Source of the DNA: Nelumbo lutea
Lineage: Eukaryota > Streptophyta > Magnoliopsida > Proteales > Nelumbonaceae
Reading direction: 5' to 3'
NCBI GenBank assembly: GCA_022828595.1
Contig: JAKGHH010000001.1
Location: forward strand, 67,576,401 to 67,640,400
Length of the DNA stretch: 64,000 nt
A program made the position numbers and the translations under genes. Positions within the stretch are counted from its first letter, which is position 1. Every line of letters starts with the position of its first letter. This document shows, in pieces, positions 44,491 to 55,640 of this stretch. A model generated the notes under the pieces. The model saw nothing but the letters and a program-made list of their open reading frames with translations. It did no database searches and was not told where the DNA came from.

Positions 44491-45429
44491 GGGCCGGATG
44501 GAGCTATATAAAGCTTTGAAGAGTTTCCTCCCCGAAGATGTGATGAACCTCTCGTAAGGGTTCTAAGCCCAAACAATATGCAATTTTCCTATTAGCTAGT
44601 CCAATCAGAAGCTAAATCAAGTATCAGACTTACAAACTCAGTTGACAACCCTAACCCTATAAATTGGAATATAAGATTCCTGGTCATGACATATCCGAGC
44701 TCATCTTATGTTGGTAGAGTGGCCATAGGCCCTCGTTTAATCCTCAACATGTTGGAATATCCAATGGCCATGTGACAAGCCACATGTTGAATGAAGATGA
44801 TTATTTTATGGTTATCTCCATGCAACACTCTCACACACAATCATTCATTTTATATTTATTTATTTTCTATAAAAATAAATTTATTTGATTGTTTATTTGA
44901 AAATATTTTTATGCATGGAGATACCAATATTGTTGGATTATTCTGGATCCAAATTCTACTTCTTATTGGGTCAATGGATATCCATTTGACCCAGTCTAGG
45001 CTGGACGACCATGGGGCTAGATCCTTGGTCAGTATGAACATTTGTCTCAATCTAGAGAGGCCTTAACTTGGTCTTCCCTCCAAATGTTCAAGTTGGTTAA
45101 GTTCCCTCCTCAAAACAAGGAAGGGAACGTTGGGGGAAAGACCTATATATATGGCTATCACAAAATAGCAAAAAGTGTGCAAATCAAGAACTTGGAAGGT
45201 CAAGCAACCTTCAAATTTCAGCCCCATCCAGATTCGATATCTCTCTTGCATTTTGTTTGTGAGATAGGTGTCTCGGATTATATATTGTGCGGCTACTCTT
45301 TCTCTCCTTGTATGCAGGTTTGGTATGCCAAGATCTCAGCCATCCACCTCTGCATCTACTCGACCCTTCAATCTTAAAGGTTATCATCTTTGGTAAGGTT
45401 ATAGTATTAATATACATTCCTTTAGCGTC
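44491..45429. other. Intergenic, no gene seen
   Basis: No recognisable family; the open frames lack family signatures. Confidence 0.5.
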
Positions 45430-45965
45430 TGTTTATCGTCATTGTCATTGCTCCAGAAAATATTGACACATCAGCGCCATGTCAGAAAAAATGGTGCTCC
45501 AAAAAACACCTGTTTGTTTGGAACCGTTTTTCCATAAAAATGGTGCTCTAAGCCATGCCCTGAAAATCGAGAAGGCATGGTTTGGAGTAACGCTGAATTT
45601 GACGTTTCCCGGAGCTGCAACTTGTAGATGCCAAGAGGGACATGAGGTGGCAGTGATAGGGACATGACGTGGCATTGGATAAGAGGTACCAGTGCTGAAA
45701 ATATTTTCTGGAGCTGCAGATTGTAGATGCCAAGAGGGACATGAGGTGGCAGTAACAAGGACATGATGTGGCACTGGATAATAGGTACCAGTGCAGAAAA
45801 CATTTCCTGGAGCATTGGTACCAAACAGAATACATAGCTGTTGCTTCATGAAACGTCGTACCTAACAACAACATTTCTAAACAAAAATATATATATATAT
45901 ATATTTTCTCAGAAAACGATGATTCCAATCCACACATCAGCAACAGAAAATGGTGCTGTATCTAC
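45430..45965. repeat. Repeat element with 99-bp internal tandem duplication
   Basis: Units 45611-45709 and 45710-45808 are about 90% identical (GGAGCTGCAACTTGTAGATG / GGAGCTGCAGATTGTAGATG). The left part shares GCTCTAAGCCATGCCCTGAA with 11054-11335. Frames crossing the duplication are not genes. Confidence 0.8.
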
Positions 45966-46528
45966 AGCATCCAGGCCAAACATATAATTAATCCTTGCGT
46001 TTGAATCCTTGTGGATGACGAAGATGGAATAGGTGCTATTTTTTAAAATTTTCAGTTTCAGCCATCTGGGTCCACCTCCATTCAGTGGAACAACGCAAAT
46101 TAGTGGACCTTAAGCCAGTTCAGTCCCGAACTTTGTAGAATTAGAAAATACGTACTTTGGATGAGATTAGTAGTGCATTAATTAATCATTTTTTTTTTTT
46201 ATTTCTTAGCCAATTACATTAAAACAAATTAGAAAAAGTGCAGAAACAAAGTTTCATTTCTTTTTTTCTGGAAAAGGGCAGAAATTGATAATAGCTAAGA
46301 AAAATGTTTTCAGGTTGTGTTTGTTTCTCCTTAAACATTTTAATTCCCTCTGTGTTTAATTTCATGTAAATGAAAAGGAAAGCAAAGTGATCAGAAGCAC
46401 AATATATAAAATTAACCATCTTCTTATTTATTTTATTCATTTGCAGGAGCACGAAACCATGTTCATCAAGTCGGTAATAAGATATATAAGAGTTGATGAT
46501 CACAAAGCATGGTGTCTTATGAAGCTAA
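45966..46528. other. Intergenic, 3' side of the defensin-like gene
   Basis: AT-rich; no further gene seen. Confidence 0.6.
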
Positions 46529-47140
46529 TTACACATTTCGACAGCAACAATACTGATAAAGAGGTGGCACGCATTGCCCTCCGCTATAACCACTTCTAGC
46601 ACAGAAGCTGTTGCAATCAGGAATGTCTTCACATTTTCCCTGGCAAACGAACCCATTTTGTCCTACACCATGAATCAATAATTCCTCCATTAGCAAATCC
46701 CTACGACAAAAATAGTACTGCCACAAATAGGATAACAATATAGTACTCGCTTATATAAACTAAGCAACTATGTTTGAGACACTCATAGAGATGGATATGG
46801 TGCAACCGTGCAATGGCTAAACCCACTTTGACCCTTCCTTGTCACAGTTTTAAGTAACTATAGGAGACCAGAATTAATTTTCTAATTAAATACAAGTGGG
46901 ACCATTATGACCTAGTTGATCAGTGAGTAGTAATAACAGGAAGCAAACTAATTAAAAGAATATTTTTTTTCTCTGTAAACCATGAAAGTACAATAGATAA
47001 GGTGAAATAGAGAAACAAGATTAGAGCGAAGAGGCAAACTTCCTTCTACCATGAGCTGTCAGAAACAATAAGAACATTGTGACAGTAATCGCCAGTATTA
47101 CTTTCTTGGCACAAGTAAGATAGCCAGCTCCAGTAGTCAT
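46529..47140 (-). CDS. Defensin-like (DEFL/LCR-type) secreted cysteine-rich peptide, two exons
   Basis: Exon 1 is 47050-47140 and exon 2 is 46529-46662 on the minus strand. The donor CATG|GTAGAAG and acceptor GTGTAG|GACAAAAT join in phase 1, giving 74 residues. Exon 1 encodes a signal peptide with basic KK and hydrophobic core VILAITVTMFLLFLTAHG. Exon 2 encodes the mature domain with eight cysteines spaced C-x3-C-x5-C-x3-C-x9-C-x8-C-C-C, including CEDIPDCNSFC, GYSGGQC and a terminal CCC, as in plant low-molecular-weight cysteine-rich peptides. The phase 1 intron between signal peptide and mature peptide is the usual architecture. Likely exported to the apoplast, with a role in defence or reproductive signalling; the exact role is unknown. 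The frame is intact, and this is the most clearly functional protein gene after the LEAs. Confidence 0.88.
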
Positions 47141-47201
47141 CTTGTAGACTTGTACATACCTTTTCAATCTCTTGCAATGGTTTATGGCTCAAGGACGGTG
47201 G

Positions 47202-47209
47202 TATTTATA
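47202..47209 (-). promoter_or_regulatory. TATA box of the defensin-like gene
   Basis: TATAAATA on the minus strand, about 62 bp upstream of the ATG at 47140, suitable for a short leader. Confidence 0.65.
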
Positions 47210-47635
47210 GAACTCAAAGGGCCATTTCTGGAATTTGCCCCCTTAAATAGAATTCCAAACACCCACTAAACAATCAGTAATGTATTTTCATACAGCCAAG
47301 AATTATGTCTCAAGCACTAGGAAAAGTTGATTTCTCAGTTCAATATTAATGCAAGTGTTTTTAAACTTTCTTGAGTGTGGGGCCTACCTTATAACACCGA
47401 AAGCCTTTGATTATTCATATTCAAGGGAGGAAAGTAGACAAGAGTACACAACCATATTTAAAACACATTTATGGGTTTTTAATAGTCATTTTCTTAGTAG
47501 GTTTTCAACAATAATGTTTGATTAAATGTTTTCCCCTCTCTCTCTAATAGTCAATTTTTGTAATATCTTCTTTATCCAATTTAAATCCCTCATTTTCTCA
47601 TCTTAATTCAACCTCTTTAATAAAGCAGTTGGGGC
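47210..47635. other. Upstream region of the defensin-like gene
   Basis: Bases 47440-47520 (ACCATATTTAAAACACAT...TTTTTAATAG) align with 53790-53880, and shorter with 50885-50905. Confidence 0.55.
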
Positions 47636-48055
47636 TAGGGGATCGAATCATAGGCATATTTTGCAAACCGAACCAGTACAACCGGTTAACTGATCCACCG
47701 GTTTCAGTTTTTGATTAATTCGGTTCTTCGGCTTTTCAATTTTCTATATTTATAATATATATTATATTATATTATAAATAATAAATGATATATAATATAT
47801 TATAAATATTATAAAAATATATAATATATTTATAAATAGATTATTATAAATATAATATAAGTACGTATTTATATATAATGAATACATATATATATATATA
47901 CCGATCGGTTTGATTAACCGCTGGTTTTTTTGTAGTTTAACCAAAAAACGAACTGATCCTTCGATTTTTCCAAAGCTCCAAATCGAAACCGGACCGATCG
48001 GTTTGGTTAACCATATTTTGCAGTTTGGTTTTTCAGTTTTTCATGAACACCCCTA
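47636..48055. mobile_element. hAT-like element (420 bp)
   Basis: Left TAGGGGATCGAATC, right inverse TAGGGGTGTTCATGAAAAAC. Flanks GTTGGGGC (47628-47635) and GTTGGGCT (48056-48063) share the first six bases. AT-rich core with TATAATATA palindromes; subterminal GGTTAACC repeats. Confidence 0.75.
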
Positions 48056-48245
48056 GTTGGGCTATAAATTAAAAGGACCACTCCAAGACCATCCCGGCCC
48101 GGACCCAAAATGATGTTAAAATCCAAATCCGACCAAATTTCCATTCTAACACATGCAATACATAGATTTACTTGCTAGTTTATATTTATAAAAAAACCAA
48201 TTACGAATGAGAAGCATCCAAATTTGCTCTCTCTTTTGTATGTTA

Positions 48246-48513
48246 GGCTGCATTTGGTTGTAATGCAATATTATTTGTACTAGCACAAATGCATAGGAGT
48301 GCAAATGAAAAAAATATATATAAACTCTGGTTTAATTTTGTTTTAGGTTTTACTTCATACTATTTCAGGAATTATTTTACTTTATTTATATTGCAATCAA
48401 ATAAAATAAGGTAAAAATTGAAACAGAAATAAATCAGATTTTGCACATAATCATTTGCATTGCTATAATTTTGCACCAATGCAAATTCATTTGTATTACA
48501 ACCAACCGCAGCC
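48246..48513. mobile_element. Harbinger-like MITE (268 bp)
   Basis: GGCTGCATTTGGTTGTAATG and inverse GGCTGCGGTTGGTTGTAATA, flanked by TTA (48243-48245 and 48514-48516). Confidence 0.88.
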
Positions 48514-48516
48514 TTA

Positions 48517-48627
48517 AGCTCAGTTTGGAAGGAGTACAAATACAAATATTTACAATACATGTAAATACAGGTTTAACAATATAAAATACAAGGCTTTGTA
48601 CTATACACACTCTTTCCAAACTAAACC
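48517..48627. mobile_element. Miniature Harbinger-like element (111 bp), adjacent to the previous one
   Basis: AGCTCAGTTTGGAAGGAGTA and inverse GGTTTAGTTTGGAAAGAGTG, flanked by TTA (48514-48516, shared with the neighbour, and 48628-48630). Homologous to 14770-14863. Confidence 0.82.
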
Positions 48628-49060
48628 TTAAGAAATCTAACTATTTTATTAAATTTCATTAAATTCAAGTATTTAAAAATTTATTTATTTTAGTATTTTC
48701 TTTGTTTATATTTTTTTTTTTGCAATTAATTTGTAAACATGAAAAACATTCCTTTCTTTTTTTTCTGTGATTGTCATTAGGAAAGCTTCCTTATGTATTT
48801 ACTTCTTCGCCCCTGCTTAATAAGCTTTAGATCCCACACTGGTTAGGAAGCTCACACTCTTAGAGCCAATATACCAAGATATGGAGATGGTATTCAATTT
48901 GGTTTGTGGTGAGAGGCTGCCGTGCTGCTACTACGCATGCAGAAGGCTCTTCCCCCCAAGCTATCTTTATTATCTTTTTGCCTTTGTCATGCATGCAAAT
49001 AATGTGTAACGGATGATTTGTTTGGCAGTTACAAGTTATATATATATATATGTAACGGAT
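48628..49060. other. AT-rich duplicated DNA, unit A (first part)
   Basis: Bases 48910-49040 (TATCTTTTTGCCTTTGTCAT, GTAACGGATGATTTGTTTGG) align with 50600-50730. Confidence 0.6.
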
Positions 49061-49649
49061 AGGGGTGTATTCGAGGCGAGACGTTCAGTATATTTGCCTA
49101 TTCAAGTGCGGTTGGTTGAAACTGTTAGGTTTGAGTTTGATTCGATTTAGAGATTTGAGTTTGAATTTGGCTCGGTTCAAAGCTCGCAGGTTTGATCTTA
49201 GTTTGGTTCGAGTTCGACTGCATGTTAAGTTTTTTTCTAAAAAATAAAAATTATTTATATATATTTATATTTATTTATTTTTATACATATAAAAAATAAA
49301 AAATATACAAATAAAAAATATTTTTATTTTACATACAAAAAAAATAACAGTTATAAAAATTACTTACTATTATACATAAAAAATAAAAATATTATATATA
49401 TTTTTTTTATATATTTATATGTATATGTACAAGTATGTATGTATATAATAAAAAATTATTTATTTATTATACTAGGTTCACGAACCTCACGAGCCGAGCT
49501 TCACTAGGCTCAAGCTCAGCTTGATTAGCAAATAAGTCTATATATCAAGCTCGAATTCGGCTCAAAGCTCGGTTTAAACCAAGGCGAACCGAACTTTTAA
49601 CGAGCCGAACTCAAATATCTCGTGAAGCTCGGCTTGTTGCCACCCCTTA
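49061..49649. mobile_element. hAT-like element with perfect 8-bp target duplication
   Basis: AGGGGTGTATTCGAGGCGAG at the left and inverse AAGGGGTGGCAACAAGCCGA at the right. The identical octamer TAACGGAT flanks both sides (49053-49060 and 49650-49657). Subterminal GAGCTCGG/CCGAACTC-type motifs. Confidence 0.88.
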
Positions 49650-51626
49650 TAACGGATTATCCATTTTACTATCTTCTTTTATTAAAATAGATTCATATGA
49701 AAAATTTTATATGGTCAAATTATCTAAAAATGGATTTATACACCTATACTGTTTATAAAATCCTTTAAAAGTATTCCTAATTTTTTTTTATAATTGACCA
49801 ACTACATTCCGTCAACATGTGATTGCATGTGACTGTTATAACTTCTCTTTAAAATTCAATTCTGCCCGTTATCTATCAACCGAAACAAAAGTCCTTCAAC
49901 CAACCATATTTATTAAACATATTTGTTTAATAAATTTCATTAATTTCAAATATTTATTAAACATATTTGTTTTGCCGTTTTAGTACTTAGCATAAGGTAA
50001 CATTCTTTTGTTAATAATCTATTAGTTTTTTTCTTGGGTCATCTACTAGAACATCCCTACAGTTTTAATGAATTTATTTAAACCTACTATATAGCTTTCA
50101 TTTTACTAAAACACCCCCTATAATTTACAACCTATTTACTTAATCGACCTTTCACTAAGAAGTATTTGCTTTGCCATTTGAAAATAGTAACATGGTCACA
50201 TAAACTGAGTGAAAAATGTTCAAGGGTATATGAGCCCGTGTTTATTCAAAAAACTACCACTAATACTTCATGTAAAAAACAAAATTGATCAAATAGAGCC
50301 AAATAGAATAGTTGCCCGTATTTTATTAAGGGCAAAATTGGTATTTTCATCTTTATTTCTTTGATGAAATATATCCAAATAGACATTCATTTTTCATCAT
50401 CATCTAATGAAAAGTCAATTAAGTAAATAGATTGCAAAATATAAAAGGTTAAATTAGTTGTAATTTAAAGGATGCTTTATTAAATGACCTTTCCTTCTTT
50501 GTTTGTAACTATTTTTGGAATCTGTACACATGATAATCATTCCATTCTTTTCTTTGATTTGTCATTTTTAGATGTGATAATATTTCCGGAGGTTAAATTA
50601 GTTGTGAGAGGCTGGAAGGAAGCCTAAGTATGCTGCGTTTTGTTCACAAGTGTCTTCACATATCTTTTTGCCTTTTTCATGCCCAATTATGTAACGGATG
50701 GATTTTTTTGCCGTTACAAGTTAATGACAGTGTTGTCTTTAGTGTGTCATCTTGGCCTCTAGCTTGTCCACCGGCAGTACTCACACGTTATATATGTAAC
50801 GCATAATCTATTTTTATTAAATTGGAATGGATTTAGATAAGACCATGATCTATTTGAATCTATGTTTCAAATTATCAAGTAGACAAGACCATATTTAAAA
50901 CTCTTGTTTTTTTCTCATACAAAAACAGATTCGAATGAGAGGTGGCCTTTCTCTTGTATTTTTTGGGTCATTTATTAGAGCATTCATATAATTTTTTGCA
51001 TTTATTTAAACCTACCTTATAATTTTTATTTTATTAAAACACCCCAATAATTTGTAACCTATTTAATTAATCGACCTTTTACTAAAAAGTATTTGTTTTG
51101 CCATCTTAAAATAGTAACATGATCACCTAAAATGAGTGAAAAGTGTTCAAGGGCATTGGCCCATGATTGTTTATTCCAAAAGTATCCCTAACACTTCTTT
51201 GTATTAAAAAAAATGAACAAATAGAATGAAATAGAGTGGTTGTCTATGTCTTACTACGGACAAAAATGATATTCTCATTTTTATTTTCTTTTAATTAAAT
51301 TTATTCAAATGGGCATAAGGGTCAAAATTGTCAATTTCCACTGTTATCCATTGCACATTATGGAATGTTTTAGTAAAGCACAAACTATAGGGTAGGATTT
51401 AGTAAATCCATAAAATGAAACACTAGGGGTGTTTTAGTAAATTGGCCAGGGTATTTTTTCTTTATTTGGTATAAAGTAACACTCTTTTATTAGTTGCCTT
51501 TTGATATTTTTGGAATTTTCCCACATGGGAAACGTTCCTCCCCTGCTGTACGTGCTTTGTCTTTTTGTGGATTATGAAATTACACCTTTGCCCTCACTTT
51601 TGTGTCTCTTGTCTATGTAAAAGAGC
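49650..51626. repeat. AT-rich tandem segmental duplication
   Basis: Bases 50030-50490 and 50960-51460 align through long stretches (GTATTTGCTTTGCCATTTGA / GTATTTGTTTTGCCATCTTA; AAAATGTTCAAGGGTATATG / AAAGTGTTCAAGGGCATTGG). No genes. Confidence 0.7.
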
Positions 51627-52864
51627 GAACGATTAAAAAAGCGATACGATAAGTCCGATAGAAGATACGTTACGATTGTATCGTACCAGTCGTGCATACC
51701 GGTTCAATACACATTGTATCGGTGCATATCGCAACGTATCGGTGGATACGTACCGATACAGAGGCAAATCGAACACACGCATCACATAGAAACTTCATAG
51801 CTTTCGCTAGAAAAATGGTCTTAACATGATTCAATCCCTCATACCTAAGTCACGAAACATCCAAGAGCGCAACGATATTACCCATCGAACCAACTTCCAT
51901 TTCATGATAATAAGTGAAATAAATTATGTTTTATTATAATTAATATATTACATTTAATCTACACACTATTCAATAACTCATTTACCAAAAAAAAATGTTC
52001 AATAACTCCAAGTCCAATTAACAAAAATAATATTCAAAATTATTATTTTATAAATCAATAAAATAAACAGTTTATCAAACCCACATATATATAAATGATT
52101 TTTAATTTCAAATATATTTACAAAAATAAAAATATTATTAATAGAATAATTATTTTATAAATTATTAATTAATATTTCAATTTGCATTAAATAAAAATGT
52201 ATTTATTATTACAAAGATAAAATATTGTTTACAAAATATTTGAGAATATAATATAAATTGAATATACCAAATCCACTAAAATATATTTAAATAAAAATTA
52301 ATTTTTTATTTTAAAAAATTCATAAAAATAAAAATATTAATAATAAATAATTATTTTTGTAATTAAAATTTATGAATTTTCATATGATATGAATCTTCAA
52401 ATTTTCATTTACATTTTATATAAACAACTATTGTTAACAAAAGTGAAAATATTATTTACTGAACATTTGCAAATTTATTTTTGGTTGCTTTTTTTGTTAA
52501 TGTTAAATTTTGAAATAGTAAAATAAATAATTGATATAATAATCCAAATATAATGTTTGCATAATTTTTGTGCCTTGGATTTTAATAAAAATAAAATTGA
52601 TGCATTATCAATAAATTTATATAATATTAATGCTTGTCGTTATATCAATAATAATATATTTCTTCAGATATACCATTAAAATATACAATTCCTATGTATT
52701 TATACATTATTTGTAGTTATTTGACACTAAACTTGAAGTTATTAATATTTCCTTAGCGTATCCAAACATTTTTCATATTTTTCGTTCGTATCCAAGCGTA
52801 TTCATATCCGTATCCATATCCAAATTGTTTGATACGATATCCGATATCAATACTTTAATCCTTG
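51627..52864. mobile_element. AT-rich TIR element (about 1.24 kb) with perfect 8-bp flanking repeat
   Basis: Flanked by AAAAGAGC on both sides (51619-51626 and 52865-52872). Left end GAACGATTAAAAAAGCGATA and inverse right end CAAGGATTAAAGTATTGATA. Subterminal GATACGATA/TATCGTATC motifs; non-coding AT-rich core. Related copy in LEA copy 1 intron 2 (4619-5239); termini also like 797-1017. Confidence 0.82.
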
Positions 52865-52910
52865 AAAAGAGCAACCTTGTATACATCGTCCCACATTTCT
52901 TTTTGGCTTA

Positions 52911-53292
52911 GGCTGCGCTTGGAAACGATACAAATAAGTGTGAATGCAAATATGTAGAGTGTGAAATTGTTCATATGAATTGCAAAGTTGGGTTAGTTTT
53001 CCACTAACAAATTTACCTTCTTGCCAAACAGACTTTTATTTATAATGGATGTAAACATGAATTTCAATAAAGCATATGCATTTTCTTTTTTATCAAAAGC
53101 CCACTTGAATGCAAATTTACTTCTTTTTTATTTATGTGCCTTTACATCTTATTATCAATGTAAATATGCATTGGTCTGTCATTCTGCAATGTATAAATTT
53201 AATGTTGTCAAACACAAGCAAAAATGAACCTAAATACAAATTTATCCTGAACCAGGATTCACACTCCATTTGCATCGTTTCCAAATGCAACC
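52911..53292. mobile_element. Harbinger-like MITE (382 bp)
   Basis: GGCTGCGCTTGGAAACGATA and inverse GGTTGCATTTGGAAACGATG, flanked by TTA (52908-52910 and 53293-53295). Collinear with 6608-6946. Confidence 0.88.
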
Positions 53293-53295
53293 TTA

Positions 53296-54586
53296 GGAGA
53301 AAACTTACATTAATTCCTAAACCCAATATGTCAAGATAGGAGATAATATTTGTCTTGTATTAGTGGTGAGACCGTGAGATGCAACATGGCTATCACACAA
53401 ATAAAGCCCAGTCCGGATCAGGTAAGCATAGCATATTAGTATTGTAAGCAGATACAATGATTACTTAGAAATTTTTTTTGACACTTGTTTCTTAAAATAT
53501 CTCTTAGCTTAAGATCAAAAACAACTTTTAACAGTTGTGCCTATTAGACCTAGACTCGAGCTATAAAGTCAGCTGAGTCAGGAATCAGGATTGGCTATAA
53601 TGTGCTCACCTATGGCACCATACAATGCTGCCTTTGTGTGCACATGTTCATGAGCCGGCCTCAGACTAACTTTTTTGCCAAAATTTTAATGGGCCTGGCC
53701 CGAAATCCAAACCCATTAAATTTGATCAAATGCAGATATCAAAATCTATAAATGGGTCAAAGAAGAATCTATGTTCCATATATATATCAAATAGATAGGA
53801 CCATATTTAAAACACATAAAAATGAGTTTTTAATAGCCATTTTGTTAGTCGGTTTTTTCCAACAGAGTTTTGGCTTAAATACTTGAAAATCTACATTTTT
53901 TATGCAAAACAAATTTCAAATGAGAGACATCCTTCTCTCTCTCTCTGTCTCTCTATCAACTTTTTTGTTAAATTATTTCATATATTTATTAATCTTTTTT
54001 TTTCAAATTTATCCACATGAGAGAGATTCCTCTCTTTTTTTCTCTGTCTTTTGTAAAAGCTTTCTGATGTATGGGATGGAATTCGAATTAGAGGTGGATT
54101 TTATGGGTGAAACTCGGGTTGACCGGAGTTAGTATTTTACACAGCTTCAGGCCCGGACCTTTGGGCCGGGACAATTCAAATTTTGGTAAGAGCCCACCCA
54201 AGCAAATTGAATGTAGCTCAACCATTGTTGGGTCTAAATTTTAATATTATCTCTAGGGGTTGGTACATATAATTCTTAGTTGTGTAGAAGTGTGGATATT
54301 GAACTGATCAATTCAGACTTTTTTCTCCTTTATTTTTATTTAATTGAACTTTTTCCTACTACCGGGTCTTTCTGCTTGGTTTTGGTTTAGGACACAATTT
54401 ATATAACAAACACAGTTGGGCTTTGGAACAAAACAACTGTGGCCAAAATGTCTTAAAGAGGAACTGTTAGGCTGTAAAGTGGGTTCTGCGAGGCTTGGGT
54501 TTTGAGGCCCATAAGCCAGTATGGTATGGCATGATGAAATGGGCTGCTGGTACGACCTACAGCCTATACACACGTACATACATAAT
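53296..54586. other. Intergenic duplicated sequence, no gene seen
   Basis: Bases 53440-53550 duplicate 42475-42590; 53790-53880 duplicate 47440-47520; 54230-54455 duplicate 62682-62910. Confidence 0.6.
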
Positions 54587-55257
54587 TGATGGGGTGGAAG
54601 TATGCTCTAGTAAAATTTAGACACACAGCAATTCTAAGGACGTCCACGCCTTCACCTCGGACCAATAGAACTTACCTTGGATGCCCAAGGTCCATCTCGC
54701 TGAGCTGGCCTTATCTCGAGTGACCTGGTTATTATCCTTATTGAACTGCTGAGCTGTCAAGTGGTAACTTGACCCGAGCAGGACGCATAAGAAGCACACT
54801 TCACCAAGGCAAGCTGCACCAGAAGAAGCACATCCGACTTCCACCACATGTATATGGAATGACCACTTGGCAGCCCCGCCTAACAACATCACCATTATGC
54901 ATAGACGTCCCATCAATTAGTGGAGCCCAAGCTTCCTCCAAGCATCAATAACATGGCGTGTGAGTCACCGGTATGTGTCCCACTTCATCTCCAGGTGTTC
55001 TACTCGAGCTCCAAGTGTCCTAACTGATTTTTAGGTGTCTTGCTTAGCATCCAAGTGTCCTAACTGATTTTTAGGTGTCTTGCTTAGCATCCAAGTGTCC
55101 AACACCTCTTCGACGCATATCCTTTTGGTGCAAGCGGCCTATTTAAAGGTTAGTTCTGCATTCATAATACACTTTTTAGCCTCATTAATTACTGGCTTTA
55201 ACAGCTCGGCCCATACTAAATTGTTCATCAGAGTTCTGAGCTTGAGGTATCACTCCG
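54587..55257 (+). repeat. 5' LTR of the gypsy-type element
   Basis: Aligns with 57724-58325. Contains an internal 40-bp tandem duplication (55011-55050, 55051-55090, then the first 10 bases again) that is absent from the 3' LTR. Confidence 0.75.
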
Positions 55258-55640
55258 GGTAAGAATAGCAACGGGGCGGGGCCGCGGGGCATCCCCTCCC
55301 CATCCTCGTCCCGTAGTCAAGAGATTTTGCCCCATGCCCACTCCATTCCCGGTGGTAAGGTGGGGCATCCGTTCCTTATCGAGGATGGGGAATTTCTGAA
55401 TTTTTCTGGTTCCAAGAAAACTACTTAAAAATTATCTATTTTATGGACAATTTACACAATAGGATATAAGAATTTAGGATTATTTTAGAAATTTAATTAT
55501 AATAATTTAAGGGTAATTCAAAAATAAAATTATGGGATTTTAGGATTTTAAGAAAAGATAATCCCATCATTCCCACAGCATGTCTCCCATCATTCCCACA
55601 GGGAGAACTCCTCTAAGAGATATTCCCAGCACTCATCGGC
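55258..55640. mobile_element. GGGGCGGGG-type repeat inserted at the LTR end
   Basis: AATAGCAACGGGGCGGGGCC followed by CCCCATCC motifs and an AT-rich tail. The composition changes abruptly. Looks like one end of a small TE; termini not resolved. Confidence 0.4.

Noticed and set aside
45445..45943. Overlapping frames with repeated CPSWHLQ/HVPLGIYNLQ
   Set aside because: Produced by the 99-bp tandem duplication in three frames; non-coding repeat.
54769..54951. 60-codon frame with HQGKLHQKKHIRLPP
   Set aside because: Falls inside the gypsy 5' LTR and is not conserved in the 3' LTR.
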